Position numbers and translations under genes: made by a program. Shown here one piece after another: positions 22,501 through 36,554 of a stretch of 64,000 nucleotides of DNA. The notes below the pieces were generated by a model. The model did no database searches, had not been told where the DNA came from, and worked only from the letters and a program-made list of their open reading frames with translations. Location: the NCBI GenBank assembly GCA_008508345.1, contig QNGE01003069.1:30830-94829 (forward strand), written 5' to 3'. Each line of letters starts with the position of its first letter. Positions within the stretch are counted from its first letter, which is position 1. Source of the stretch: Paragonimus westermani. Taxonomy: Eukaryota; Platyhelminthes; Trematoda; Plagiorchiida; Troglotrematidae.

Positions 22501-25500
22501 CATCTAACAGCCGACGGTAACTTAAAATGAGCAATTCAGGCCTCGACTGAATTCAGGTCAATGTAAAGAACCTCATTTGAAACCAAAACTGTAAAAGACC
22601 TGATTGTCGATTCGCTGGATAGCGCTGTATAATCCCTTAATCTTGAGAAAATTATCGGTTTCCTGCTCACACGGACATGGTATCCGTGGGTCGTTCAAAC
22701 TAAGGAAAATCACATAATAGCCAAGAGGCATAAACCATTAATAAATTTTGGTGCGTTGGAGCGCATTTGTCTGATAGGACAACTACACTTTTTTTGGTGG
22801 TCCACACCGGTAACTGATGAGCGGAAACATTTAAAGAATCTTTCGAACAAGCAGACGGGATGAATCTATGTCGTTAAACAGCAGTTTACTTTCGTGAATC
22901 AACTGTTGGCTTGACACTTATGAATGGTTTGGCAACGAGTTACAATTTGCATATTTCTGAGACAATCTTCTTGTAGGTCTAAAATTCCCTTGTATATCGG
23001 CATTACTTGGATTAACACATCAGATATAATTGAAAGCATTATTCTGGTAAATGTTATCAATGATGATGGAAAACCGCCGAGGCAAATGTCAAAATGAACC
23101 GACTATTCTATATAAGTAATAAACTGGGTGTACCATTGATATAAGTTAGTTATCGAATATAAAATGTCTTCTGTATGTGGACAACACAACTCGCCTACTG
23201 GAAATATCCCACATCACGTTATCCACCTCCTTCTTAACACTAGTCTGCACGCAAATTGAATTAGTTATGCCGAGTACTTGTTAGCCTTAGGAATTACGAA
23301 GTTCTCTTGCTTGACTTGGTATTCCACAACTGATGCAATTTGCTGCACGTCCCAAAAATGTTACGAGGAGATTTCGCGAACCGTTGCACCTTTCTTTTCC
23401 AAGTGCTACTATCAGTCAACCATTTGTGGTTGGGTTTGCCATTGTACAGGCTACTATCAGGTTGCGGAAATGATTCTGGAATCGGTTCCTTTAAAGACAG
23501 TAGCCTAGATCATTTAGTCACAAGAACCTTACCCAAACCGTTTTGTCGCTACAGTAGATATCACTGGTTTAGATGACAGCTAAAGACTGCTGATCATTCC
23601 TACTTTATGCGGGTAGAAAGCCGAGAAAACATTTCGAACTTCCTCCTAATATGCCATTGACTACGATCAGACGGTCTGCCGACCCAGCGTGTAGACTATC
23701 AACCTAGTTTTTCTACCCGTTCTCAGATGCCAGGGATGATATGTTAATTGTGAACGGTTAGAGAAAGGGTGTCACTCGAAGAAGGTGAAAATTGTTTTGG
23801 CTGAATATTTTGGTCGAATATATAGAAACATTCTATGCGAATTTAAGACGTCAACATGAAAGTCTGTAAGTTCCCAGAAAAATGGGTTTCCAGAAAGCAC
23901 GCAGAACCGTACAATAATCGCAAGCAAACCACCGTTACGATCTACTTAGACTGCCGTGAGAATGGAAGTGGAGCAAAATTCTCTGTTTTCTCTTACTACT
24001 GTCCATTTCGATTCCTTTAAAAGAGCCTACGTACGGTCGTGGATTGGTTGGGTATTTCTCTTTTGAACATAACAAATATGAAAATAAGTGCATTCATTGT
24101 ACAACTTAAATGCCACTGTAATTAGTAAACTGTGTAGGTAGAAATCCGGCGTCAGATATAAGGAGCCGAAACCTAATTTCCCAAGAAGCTACATAAACAG
24201 CCGCAATAGAACAGGTTAGTTAATCGTTTTTTTTGTAAGGTGCCTATTAGATATTGAAAACGGTGGCAATACTTCTACAAAAAGACTTATCAACTTATAT
24301 CAGTTTGACCAACCGAAGTCAGTTTCTTATAGATGGCTTTCCGTCCAGTAGGGTCTAACGAGCCAGCGTACCATTAAAGAACATAGTGAATCAATGATGC
24401 ATAGTAAAATGAGCTGTATATGATGGAGGTTTTTAAGGTATCTCTAGAAAACTGCATGCAAATAGCTCAATGCTCACACATGATTATCGTAGAACAACAG
24501 TCAGTTTTGACTAGCGTCAGCCAATTAGTTCGTGATGCTTATCAGAATTGCCTGGACGGAATTGTTGTAACCTTAATAGTCTTGCCGGTCCAAACTGACA
24601 ATCTGTGATATTTTTAAATAATACAGCAGGTAAGCCAGCCAACTAATTTGTGTAGTCCCCGATAAGTTATTCATCTCTATACTACTCGATTAGTAGAGCC
24701 ATGCCTAGTTAGGGGACACAAACGCGTTGTTTGATAGAATACTTGGGTGGTGTTAATGCCTAAAATTAGCTTACAGCTGAACCACTCCAATCATGTCTTT
24801 CAAAGGTATTGGGATTATGAAAATCAGACGTTTTAACGTCTTTAAATTTAACATTCACCGAGAATACGCTTACGTCTATAGAGTGATAAGGATGTGGCGT
24901 TAAACTCAGATGCTTAGGTAAGGAGTTTGTCGTTCTTCAAATTCTATGCAGCTGATCAGTGATTGCACATTCTATGAAAACAAGCGTACAAAGTGTCAGC
25001 TATTCTTGAACACTTGACGAGTACACTTGCAGCAATTTTACGTTTTACCACACAACACATCACTAGTAAACTTAATCCACGTCTTCTGTGCAAACTTCTA
25101 CATCCTATTTTCACATATTTTGAAGTAGAAATGGCATTAAATTGTAACAGATATTTTATAATTAACTTTGACGCGATCGGTGGCGTAAAACTTACAGTCA
25201 TAAAATTAGTAATAAAACACAATTGCAAACGTTCGCAATGTAAAACTGCTTTTTATAAAAGTAAACTGAAATACCACAATGCTGATAAGAAAAGCGTATT
25301 CTGCACTCAAATATTAACTCTCTAGTAGCCGGAAAAAACCTGGACATAAATATTGAAGAAGTTACCGACTTCATTACTGCATGATCTCCCCACATACAGG
25401 ATAGGATGTGAATGAGACAAATCTCTGTAAACAACACGGTTGGTTTTCTAAACTATCGTCGTTTTTTCTTACGCGCCTTAATAGAGATTTCAAAATTAAC

Positions 25501-28500
25501 AAAACTTAATCACAATCCTAGTAACTGTGACGTTCCGATATATTGGCGAAGTGTATAGAATACCATTCCTGTGTTCATTCACAAACATGATTGCATGACG
25601 TGCTTACCGATGTTATGACAGAACAAGGTCGAAAAGTCCGTCCATCTCTTTTCTGGTGGACATTTAGTGGGCTTTGGTGTACTCGGTCTGTTCAGGTACT
25701 AGAATATCGAACAACGGTACTGTTTGACGAGGCATATCGGGACATGTGTACCAAAGCGGATACAAATATTTTGACCTTTGGGATGTGTTAGTTAGCGTAG
25801 TTTCTGGGTAGTTCACTAAATTGTTATATGGTACGCATGAGTATTGAATTTAACGTCAAATCTGGATTCATAGCAAACGGTTTAGCTGTGCTTATTCGAG
25901 CATAAATCTGACTATCGAAAGGCAGGAACTTAATATCTCATTCTTCGTTGGCGTTAAGTTATTCCGTCGAGCGTACACTAATTGAAGCCAGTTAGTTAAC
26001 TCACTGGGAATGGAAACGGACTGATCAAAGCACACTTTCACAGCTTTGATCCTTGAAAATGCTACAGAAATTTTTTGTCAGGAATACAAAATATTTCACT
26101 AGGAAAGACTGTGGTATGTACGTAACTGCTTGCGGAAATCCATTGCCAAATTTATTCACAAAATTAAGTGCGCTGTCAGCACAATGACGCGCAAACGTTC
26201 GCTCAAGGGATAGGTCTCTTCAAAAAGGCATATGATCTTGATTGTTGAGTGACAAGTTTGCCAGACTTTCAAATGCACTGAGAGAAGTGATTCAGATAAC
26301 ACTGTATTGCCGAACTAACTGGGCTCTCTCATTTTAAAGCTATGCATATTAGTTAATTTTTTCTCATTTATCACCTAAACTCGTGTTTGGCATCCTGCCT
26401 GTTTATGTCAAGCCAGAATACATCGATCAATTTCATGGCAGCCATTAAGGTGAAATGAAACTACTCGAAATTCTTGTTCTTTCGAAAGAGATGTTACAAT
26501 TTTGGATCACCTTCTGTCTACCTGTAAAGTCAACCAGTCTGCAAAACTGATAATCAGTGCGATTAGTTTGCCATGGGAAGCAAAACTCGACTGATTTTCT
26601 ATCAACACTTCAATCCTCACCGAAGAAAAATAAACGCATCTATTTTCGGAAAAGATTAATATTCACTTATTGTATGATCAACTTATTTTGCAGACTAACT
26701 AGCAATTTCTGACAAAGTGTATATCCTCGTTCATTACGTCGAATCGCGTAAAACTGAATGCACAAATTAATATAGCAACTATATCGGGTTTTAGCGGGAA
26801 GACCGGCGTGCAAAAATGTGGTCTTTATAAAGGGACGAACTGAATTGCCCGATTGTAATCTACTCTGGTAATCGTCAATGGAAGACCGTACTGGAAAACC
26901 TATTTTGAGAAAGCCAGAGTAATCGAATAAGTGTTGTAATGACGGGTGGGCGCTTTACACTATTTTCCCTAAGCTGTCAGGGATTAAAATTTAAACACTG
27001 TCCAGTGGCCTTACAGCGCAGTTAATTCACCTTGTTACATCGTCGGTAAATCTAAGTTCGTGTACAATTTTCTGTTTACCTGTGTTTTTTCTACCGTTGA
27101 TGTGGGCATGACAATGAAGCGATTTTGGTTCTACATGTGATAAACACAAGCAACACAAATTCGTTTATCACTGCAGTTTTTTCCTCTTGGTCTAGCAAAC
27201 AGTCAATTCATCAGCTAAATATCTGGTTAGGTCTCCTGAGCTGCTTTTGACCTTCATGAACTCAGTATTAATTCACTTCTATTTTCCGGGAAATGACGGA
27301 TGGAAAATCGTGAGCAAATATAATGATGGATGCCAAATTTCACTAGTTGTCTGAAAGCGTATGGGGGGATACACTTAAATATACCAGTGGTACAAGACCA
27401 GCTAATTAGTTGGTCAATGAAGACTGATGGATATTAGAAAGTAATAGGTAAGAAAACCCAGCACTGTTTAAAAACATACATGAACGCTTTAGTTCTCCAA
27501 AAAGAATGCGAAAAGAGAACACCTGGTCCGTTCATTGAACGTTTACACAAGGTTTCACCGCTTTTGTTGTGCTGGCTGAATAAACAAATGAGGACAAATT
27601 TTATGCACATCCGGTTCACCTTCAGGGGGGTTACTGTGACAGGAGGATTACGTAACACTGATAACTGTGCCTAGCTTCCTACTCAGCCCAACGATGAAAA
27701 CATCCCATCTAATTAACTACATAAATAAGCTAACTGATGACAATAAAACCCGCCGCTACTCTTCTTAATTGACATGCGAATAAATCATATTATTATGAGT
27801 GTGAACTATGGTTAAGTACAGGGAGTAACAACGTCGAAATTGCTCACAAAGTTATTATTAACAGAGCACCACTTTCTTACATAAAACATGGTTAGGGAGT
27901 GGCAAAGTCGGCTGTCCCGTGCAAGTTGATTACATGTGTCATTAATTATTTTGTTTGTACGTAAAAGTATACAATTATATCTAGTGAGCTGGAACAACAA
28001 ACTAGGAGTTATTGCTATGTTGAATACGTTTTGCTTGCCGCCATACTTTCGCGAACTGTTTTCTGTACGTAACTTTCGTTCACCTTTAGTAAACGACGGA
28101 AACAAAATACGGGTTAGTATCATTTGTATAAAATATTAATATTTTTCTGGAATTCAAATAGCCTAAATTTCTCCGCTTACTGAACTTTTTTCTACCTGAG
28201 GTTGTTACGTTGTTTCTAAATGATCCGGAAACTGTGAACATGTGGAATGTTTGGAACGGCTGTAAACGAATCAACGTTGACTTACAATGCATTTATTTGA
28301 ACATCTGTATTCCACTGACGGCTTAGTAAAATATTTTGCTCTAAATCCTTAATAATGTCTGTATCTAGGCATAAGGCTGCCTGCAAGGTTATTTGCTGGC
28401 GTGCTATTTCAGCTGATTTACAATGGACTAGTCTGGTCCATTAACTCTTGGTGGTGAATAAATGTGAAAATCTGTAGTCCACTCGGAAGCGGACTCACTA

Positions 28501-29205
28501 CCCTAACCGAAATGAAAGGCGCCACAACCCCAGGCGAAGGAATGATAACCAAACTTCAAGCTCAGAATGATTTTCCGATCCTAAGTGGATGAAGGTTGAC
28601 GTCGATTTGTCACACATCCCTGTCCACATTCCCAAGCCTACCCGAAGCATGTCGTGATTCTGCTTGCGAGGGCTTGGCCGAAGATTTGGTCAGACTAGAT
28701 GTGAACGCAATGAGGGACCGCTGAAGCTCCAATTGTAAGTAATTCGCTGGGATGCATTAAGTCTTCAGGTGACTGACAATTTTTGGCTCCGCTTGGCTCT
28801 AACTAACGGTAAATAAGACTGTTTCTCAGCTGTTACAAAAGTGGCAGCTGCACAAACCATTTCGAACCACTGTGAAATGTTTGATAGATAACGTCACAAA
28901 GGCAACTGTTTTGATGCATCCAAATTCAAACGATTTACTGTGCAGGCTAACTGAGCAATCTTTAATAATGCAATTTTCGTGGACTGTTCACAAAAACGTT
29001 TAGTGGAATATTACGTTGTCAAGAATCACGATTTCATAAAATATCTGTTTCTGTCAGTCATAAAATTATACACCTCAGCAATTGAAGTTGAATGTATAAG
29101 TTGAATGACTTTAGAAGAATCCTCTTAATGGAATGGTCCGATAGAAAACAACATTTGAATCAAACCGTAGGCATACACTGATGTAAACAGATAAATCATA
29201 TTACC
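19576..29205. other. no gene recognised
   Basis: Almost 10 kb in which I find no protein motif, tRNA, or repeat. The longest frame (minus, 20156-20701, 181 codons) has no domain, no low-complexity bias and no splice context; a frame of this size is expected about once by chance in 64 kb. Another near 28480-28740 is locally richer in G+C but has no frame or motif. Confidence 0.5.
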
Positions 29206-29345
29206 AGTAAGTAGCTTGGCAGACTGATGATTTAAGATGAAACCCAAATATGAAAAGTTAAGGCTTCGGCTAGGTTCGAACCAGTGACAGAAGCAGCATG
29301 CCTCAACGCTGCAAGCGGCAAGCCTAGGCAGTAGATCTTGTGGCT
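29206..29345 (-). repeat. tRNA-derived SINE copy, minus orientation
   Basis: On the minus strand: GGCATGCTGCTTCTGTCACT, then B-box-like GGTTCGAACCT, then a tail GGGTTTCATCTTAAATCATC, TCTGCC and CTACTTACTGGTAAT. The same tail recurs at 50073-50122. The A-box half is poorly preserved. It lies head-to-head with the next copy, separated by about 70 bp. Confidence 0.55.
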
Positions 29346-29414
29346 GGTTTGGTGGATTTGATATGAAAGAGTAGGACGGGTAGGTAACAGATTTTAAATA
29401 CGAAATTTCCGACC

Positions 29415-29560
29415 TCGTGTTGTGGCCATGTTGCTCAGGTGTTAGAGCGCCTGCCGCGTGCAGGTATGCTGTTTCTACTGTTGGTTCGAAGCCAGCGGAG
29501 ACCCTGAATTTTCACGCTCGGGTCCCATCTAAAAGTGTAAAACTGCTGATCACACATCAA
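29415..29560 (+). repeat. tRNA-derived SINE copy, plus orientation
   Basis: A pol III-type internal promoter can be read: A-box-like TTGCTCAGGTGTTAGAGC (29431-29448) and B-box GGTTCGAAGCC (29483-29493), 40 bp apart as in a tRNA. Between them CCTGCCGCGTGCAGG can form an anticodon-arm-like hairpin. The tail GGGTCCCATCTAAAAGTGTA follows. The acceptor stem does not close, so this is a tRNA-derived retroposon or tRNA pseudogene and not a working tRNA gene. Confidence 0.6.
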
Positions 29561-32500
29561 AGTAACAATCAGGTTGTTACAAAACTCTGAGGAGGAAATT
29601 ATATATTTCCAAAATATTTCAATGCCTTTTTCTCGATTATCATCGAAGCTATCTCAAAAATTAATTAAAACATCTGGTGAGTAATACAAATAGTTGCGTA
29701 CGGCGGTAATTTTTCCAGATTTAGTGCCAAACCTCCCAACAGAATGTGCAAAAATTTGAGTTGACGTTATTAATCAACCGCGTGCCAAGCCAGCCACTGT
29801 ATACACTGTCTTCCTTTTATTAATCTGTCTTGATTTCAGCTAACGAAGTTCGATTCACCTACAGTTATTGAACATGAAATGCACTGCTATCTTCTGACAA
29901 ACAGGATTTCGAATTTAACGTTCTACCATCATACTGTTAAAGCAACGCTTACAATCACGATATTAGTTAGATTGTATATAGAGCTGATTGCAAACTAGTT
30001 AGCTTAAACCGGGTTAGCAGCACTAGTGTGCACGCTTTCTAGTGAATTTCCGTTTACGGACCAACCTAACATCATCTACTCATCCGTTTCAATATTGCCT
30101 GTTTAGACTAATCCAGATTATTTGGGAAGTGTCTGAAAGATACTACTTCACGAAGTTCGCGGGTTTTCCTGCATCAGCGGATCCGTTATGTTAAACCTGC
30201 TAGAGTACTCAATTTCATTGTAAGACGGGAATTCAAATATGTTATTTCTGGAGATTAGACCAAGGATTTAAGACCGGCAGAGTTCATTCTTCACACAAAT
30301 AGCCACGGATTATTCCTCAAACATACTCCTGCTTTGACACCACTTATAGTCTATTGCGTCATAAGTAAAGGTGTTGGGTGTTTTAGGATGGTGTTTCGCG
30401 TGCTGTTTTGAACGAAACATTTTGACTTTTGTGGTGCTAAGCGTTGAAAGTAAACGATTATTATTCAGACAAAAAAAAAGAAATCTAAAGGAAAAAACCA
30501 CCTTAGATTAGTTTTTGAGTAATCAATTTTTTGTCCATCTTCGGCTGCACCGTCGTTATTTCTGACAGTGTGAACAAAACCAAGGAGTAGAGAATTATGC
30601 ATAATGACCATTCGATACGCACAAATTTGTTGAACTCCACCTGGCGCCTATGGAGCGGATCAGAAATCAATATGTGAACACATTTATCAAACACATCAAT
30701 GTAGATGAAAAGTATGAAACTAGTCGAAGCGTGGAGAACTGTTCTGCACCTTTGGGACAGCAGAAAAGTGAGCAATCAATCCAGGCTTTTTAGATAGTTT
30801 GTCAGAACAGTTTAAAATCTGCATTTTTTTAGTGCGTCCGTAATGAGTTAGAGGCAGGTCATAAGGCCACACAACCACCACTTTCTTTCAATAAAAGACT
30901 GTAGGTCTATGTACTCCTGATAATTTTGATGAACTCGGATTACTTACTCCATGTAGCACAGTGAAAACAACTGAGTCAGTATAATTGGCACCTAACCAAA
31001 CAACGTTTTTCCGGTGGTTAAACTGCTTAGTTCTTATGGAGGAATTTTATCTTACGTATGATGCTGGGCCAAAGGTTGACCAGTGTAATAAACTTTGAAG
31101 GTCCAACACGTTGAACAACGATCTCGATTTTTGACTGTGAAGCGAATGTTTTTATTTCTGATTTATTAATCATATGTAACGTCGTATGCCATCAATTTAT
31201 CTTGGTCTAGTGTGCTTTCAGTTCGAATTCGACGGGCGTTAACAACGTTCATACGCATATCAAGCATGATCCCGTGTTCGACAGACGAAACAGAAGATCG
31301 ACATCTGGTATAACTCTGCTGAAAGTCTGAACAAAAACAGCTGTGTATATGCGACGCCAGCAGACACGGCAGAATGGCATATGTTAATATCAGAAACACC
31401 AGCACTAGCTTCGGATCACCATATGCGCGTACACATAAACACAAAACGTTCCAGAAGTTGAAGGACGCTAGTGAAATTTAAAGTAAACAGTATTAGTTAT
31501 AAGTATGCAGAAAACCGTTTCCTGACGTAAGTTTTATACAGCGTACGACTCAGCTCTTCTCACTGTTAGTGTAAGTTAGGGAAACAAATATTGAAAATAG
31601 CCAAAGAATAGCCCTCAAAATCCAACGAATAAAAGTGGGTTACTTTTAATTTGGGGGAAACATTCCATAAAGTCTTTCTTTTGTTATATTGATAGGGACT
31701 CCCTAATTTCCACAAATTCGGGTACTACGACAGATCTGATGTAATCATTCCTTCAAAGATAAATATCTGACATTGTGAAGTTATTAGTTAGCATGCATTT
31801 TATGTACCGGAGAGATTTCCCTAATCGTTTTGTATATAGTCTCATGTATATTACTGTTACTTTTTACATATTATTGACACCATGAGTATCTCGGTTTCAG
31901 TATTTAGTTACGACAACACCATGCAAATTCTTCAGACTCTACGTTGATTGTTGTAAACTGGAAAGCAAGCAGTTCCTGTCTAATCGATTTATCTTTGCTA
32001 TGGTCTAATAAGTTTGGATCCTCGTTACCGAAGCGGTCTGTAAAACTGAAAGAAAAATCACTTACAAATGTAGAAGATAATTTTGTTTTTCAAATGTCGA
32101 ATGAGGTTTAAAAACGAAAATGTTCGCATTCTTTGATGTAAAATGACACCAATAGCATCGTGTTTAAACGCCGTGAGCTGAAAAACTATGGTAATTAGGT
32201 CCTTACGATGAATCACCAGAGTAAAACGAATCACTTCTCATCTCACCAGTGCAGTGCAGTAACTAACCAGAGTCAATGATCGTAGGAAGACTTGTGCGCG
32301 ACTGCTGTATCTGTTGCTGGTATGCGGAGATTCTGAAACACAGGAATAACGCCAAGCTAGATCTGCGTACATCACCCAGAAACTGGCTATGAATCTTGAT
32401 TAGAAGGGCGGTTGTACAAGCTATCTTTCATGCCTGTGCCGATTGAATAAAATCTCGGTATTCTCAACCAGTTAAATCGTGACGAAAAAGTGGAGCCTAA

Positions 32501-34589
32501 TTTTATGTTTTGAACAAGTGTGAGGGAGTTCAGTTGCAACTTTCTTATCTTATGAACCAGTTTAAACAGCGACCGCCCAAATTTTCTTACTGCGTAATGC
32601 ATATGTGAATAGATGAGTAGGTATGTGTGGAGGATTTTACTGAAAAAATTTGGCAATTTGTGGACCTTTTGTAATTCTTTGAGAAATGGTATTATTCTGT
32701 TGCACTTCTAGGTAAGGAATATTTCTGGACGCAAGTATATTCTAGTAAACCTTGTAGGTACCAAATCATCGTCAGGATGAAAATGGCAGATCAATTTGTT
32801 CGTTCTCTACTATACAGGGATTACGGAGGCAATGTTAATGGTTGGAATGTACCACAAGTTCCTCCTGAGTGTCCCAAGGTCAGCCCTCCCATTTTAGCCG
32901 CAATCTCTAAATTTGTAATTAGCCTCGCATTATCCTAAAGGTACGTAGGTTCTGCTAGCATACCGATACAAATGGCGTAGTGTAGCCAAGGTAGTAATCA
33001 ACACGAATTTGCTAGCGAATACATTACATTTGTTGACACTGAAAGGAAATAACTTTCTGCAGACCGCTGGTCTAGACAGTTCGTATCGTTCTTTGGGGTT
33101 ACCACAACTCCAGGTAACCCAAAACCCGTCAGTGCTCTGTGTGTTGGCAGTGTAGCTCGACATCGGTGATTTGATTGTGTTGGTCGTTTGAGAACGAAAA
33201 CATGAACCAGATAGATTGCAAGAGGGATTTTTGCGGAACGCAGTCGCTAAAAGGAAACCACCGTGATAACTTTCCGTTTAAATCTAACTGGAACCAGAAT
33301 CCAGTAACATACTCCTTAAGCCACACGAGAAAGCGGTCATAGGGGTTACAACTATAAAGCTTCTCTAGGAAGGTGGAGTGATTGCCCACGTTAATGACTT
33401 TAGAAACTTCAAGATAAATAGTATCTATCCATACAAAATTTGAAATATGTACGTGGAGTATGCTGACATTAAACTACCAGGGTATCCGTGCCTTCATCAA
33501 AGTTGACCGGCAAAATCGTTCATTTTTCACATATTACAATAATGACACCCAAAACAAGAAGACTTATTAACGAGTAACCTCAACATGCAGTTGTCTGTGG
33601 CCACTACGCCAATAATAATTCACGGTTCATGACCATCATTGAAAAAGCGGACACTTTATTCGCGCTGAAGTCAACAAAAACGTACAAGCTAGCATTAGGC
33701 AGTCAGGTGTTTGCTGCTTTGCAATAGCACGACCGTAAGCGGACAAAAACGATCTAGGACCCTCTGGTTTAGGCTACAAACGACTGAAGATAGTTTGATC
33801 TTAGAGATTCTGGAACTGCGGAACAAAATCATACTGGCTGTCTTCTCGTGGCTGAGAGCCACGCTAAGAAGAAGAGTCTGGCAGTGAGAGTTGTATTTCG
33901 GTAAGTGCGACTTAGCTAATTACTCTTTCAAAAGAGTTTTTGAAAAGCGGTCAAGCCTCTGTTTCTTTCCCTGCATTCGGGATTGGAACCGAAAACTCCA
34001 GATGTTCATTTTTGGGACTAAAATTACAGGATTATTAAAAGGTTCTGTCGGAGTTGCAGAGTTCACGAATCCCGGCTGGTCTTTGGTCTGTTCTGGTTTG
34101 ACCTGGCTCAAGGATCAAAACCACACAGGAATAATCCTAACACACGATACTTGGTTGAGTATAGGTTAGATAAAACTTACTAATGCAACGTGTGTATTCC
34201 TTCTGCGATCGAACCGAAGCATTCAAAAGCTTCGCTCTGAGATTAACTTATGAGCGAACAAGCCCGGGGTCGAGATATCTGCAATAACTCTGAGTCCTAA
34301 TGGTGTTCAATGCATTGGGTCCGGGAGGGCTGATTTTCAGAGTTAATATTTAATGAATGGTTGCTAAGCACTCCTTAAAAAGGAATTGTGGTGATATCTT
34401 CACCGACGAATAAAGAGTTGCAGCCAGTTTTTGATAGGGAGGAATATATAATTAATCTATCCCACATCACTAATTTAAAGACACTCGAAATTGCACTTTT
34501 TCATCACCCTGGTCAGCATCAAGCAAACAGATTATGAAGATTGTTTCACGTAGGCTAAACTGAACGCTTCTTCATTATGCCCAGAGTAT
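29561..34589. other. no gene recognised
   Basis: No supportable gene. A compact hairpin with CGTGGCT/AGCCACG arms and outer TCTTCT/AGAAGA pairing lies at 33841-33872. Overlapping minus frames at 32930-33389 have no known motif. Confidence 0.5.
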
Positions 34590-34592
34590 TCG

Positions 34593-34644
34593 TAAGAAGT
34601 CAAGGTTGCAAACAGTTCTTTTCGGTTATTCTCATCAGGCATGT
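34593..34644 (-). repeat. PLE inverted end (3' side), hammerhead-like relic
   Basis: Read on the minus strand: CTGATGA, then a very short linker, then CCGAAAAG, then CTGTTTGCAACC. The order CUGAUGA...GAAA...GTTTGCAACC parallels the motif at 53559-53615, but helix II is missing and helix III is altered, so I call it a relic. Its reverse complement recurs at 36555-36605. Confidence 0.5.
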
Positions 34645-34675
34645 ACAATTAAAAGAGATTCATCAGTTTCATATA

Positions 34676-35245
34676 TCAGACTAAATCATGGTTATACGCG
34701 ATGGGGATGGGCATGGGAACTATAGATGAATGTCTACCCAGGTGGTGGTGGGTCTGTGTGTGTGTGAATGTGTTGTTTCTGTGACCGGTGTGTGATAACG
34801 TGTTAGTCGGGTTACTGGGCCACTGGGTTTCATTGGGTTTAGACCTAGTTGGCCACGGGAGGTTTGGGGCCTGCATGAATTTCTTTTGGGCGAGCAGTTG
34901 GGGGTTGTAGAGCTTGATAGCAATCGTCTCTGCCATCGAAAACAGTCTCGCCCTGGTAACTCGGGAATGGGCTTGGGACACTCTATAAATGATTTTGAAT
35001 GCTGTGTTAGACGTGATCTAATGAATTGTGTCGATCAGGTGCAATCCGATAGCACTCGAGTTTGGTTTCGCCATGCAGTAACGTAACAATTTCGGAAGGT
35101 GTTCACGGATCCTGTCTGATAGTTGCCGAGTCGTTTTCCCAACGTAATCGGTTTGACAACAGCAGGTGAGAGAATAAATACAGAATGAAGAAGAAAACTT
35201 TGGTAACCTATTTTTCAGATGTGTCACCCATGCCGGTCGACTCAT
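34676..35245 (-). pseudogene. PLE GIY-YIG nuclease and C-terminus (broken)
   Basis: Frame below 35245 reads YSLTCCCQTDYVGKTTRQLS then DRIREHLPKLLRY (about 35190-35095): the GIY-YIG core with the YVG strand, the following Lys/Arg region and the REHLPK helix. It then stops near 35018. A shifted frame (34981-34850) continues with RARLFSMAETIAIKLYNPQL and LAQKKFMQAPNLPWP, the conserved PLE C-terminal tail ending in 'LPWP'. The two frames are separated by a stop plus frameshift. After LPWP the frame becomes Thr/His-rich from GT-rich DNA and is probably non-coding. Confidence 0.82.
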
Positions 35246-35639
35246 AAATGTAGGTCTTGGCCAAAGCGTCTGTCAGCCTGCGACTGATCAGTTCACTAGC
35301 CGCGTCGCCTTTAAATGTCAGGTTGATAAAAATGGGCTTTTACGTTACTGCTTCTGTCGCTGGCTGAGTAACTTTACACTTCATATTCCTTTCTGTAATT
35401 CTCACTGGATGCCCATTATGGCTCAATGTCTCTCGAATTCGTTAAAATTCGTTGTCTGTGGTGCCTGCCGTGCATATCCTTCTCAGTTAGCGAATCAATT
35501 TTCCTTTTTGTTCCAGTGGAACTAAGCTGAAGAAGTTGGCGCGCTGTCCATTCCACGTCGCCTTCCTCTGAACGGATCTTCATAGGGAACCGTTCAGTCT
35601 GCGGTGCAATGAAACAGCAAGGAATGACAATCTGTAATC

Positions 35640-36520
35640 TTTCTCCTCCTACAGAGTGAATTGTGTATTCGGGTATGCACGATTAAATGCCAATAAAAGT
35701 TCTTGCGCATTAGTGGATACCTTGATCACGCTGAACATGATATCTACATAGCGTCTATTGAACGGCAGCTTGAAAATTGTGGGTCCTAACTGATTAAATT
35801 CCATTTTTGCCATAAGTAAGTCTGCCAACGACGGACCCAGTGGGGATGCTATAGCTACTCTGGATTTCTGTCTACATATCTCACCGCTGAACGGAAATTA
35901 GACGCTGTGTGTGCAGAACAATGAAAATTCCTTTAGATTTTTGACCGGAATACCAACTACTATTTGATTCTCTCCTGTGTATTCACATAAGTATTCTACT
36001 GTTTCCTCAAGCGACACGTTTGTGGATAAAGACGTAACATCTAGGAAAATCATGTGGTGATTTCTAGTGTTCAAACAGTCGACAGAGTTCACGAAATGAG
36101 ACGTATTTTTCAGGCTAAATGGATTTATTCTTGCTTTGACTGGTTCAGGTATTTGAACTGGCCATCCGGATAGGCTGTGGTAAGGAGATTTGTGTACGCC
36201 AAGAATTGGGCGTAATGGCAGCTCATCTTTTTGGAGTTTGAGAAGTCCATACAGCCCCGGAATGATCGTACCAATCAATCTGGTTCTTTCAGAAATAACT
36301 GCTTCATATGATAAAGTAGCTTGGTCAGGCTCTTCTCAATCGAAGTCTTATCCTTGTCCGACTCCATCTTTCCGAAATTTGATTGATCAGACAAAATGTG
36401 AGGCATCTTTTCAATATATTCTGCTTTGTCTATTAAAACTACTCCAGCTCCTTTATGTTATGATTGCTTTGCAACTCTTTTATCGCCTCTCTATGGCCTC
36501 GTTTCAATAAACTGCATCCG
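35640..36520 (-). pseudogene. PLE reverse transcriptase (broken, YVDI)
   Basis: Minus-strand order: GAGVVLIDKAEYIEKM (about 36450-36400) matches the N-terminal 'G.GVVI.DK.DY..KM'. YGLLKLQKDELPLRPIL (about 36252-36200) matches the 'YGLPKLHK...PLRPI' motif. MIFLDVTSLSTNVSLEE (about 36060-36010) is motif A with Asp kept but the usual SLFTNVP altered. VAIASPLGPSLADLLMA (near 35865-35815) is motif B. RRYVDIMF (35732-35755) is motif C: the usual YVDD has become YVDI, losing one catalytic Asp. The frame closes soon after. Several frame changes occur between blocks. Confidence 0.85.
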
Positions 36521-36554
36521 GGTGTTACGGTATCGTGTTATTTATATACCTGTA

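Noticed and set aside
29215..29245. CTGATGA...GAAAC near the SINE copy
   Set aside because: No helix II or III; the stretch is explained as the reverse complement of the SINE tail, also seen at 50073-50122 where the core is not conserved.
29425..29500. Functional tRNA gene
   Set aside because: A and B boxes and an anticodon-like hairpin are present, but the acceptor stem does not pair; a SINE fits better.
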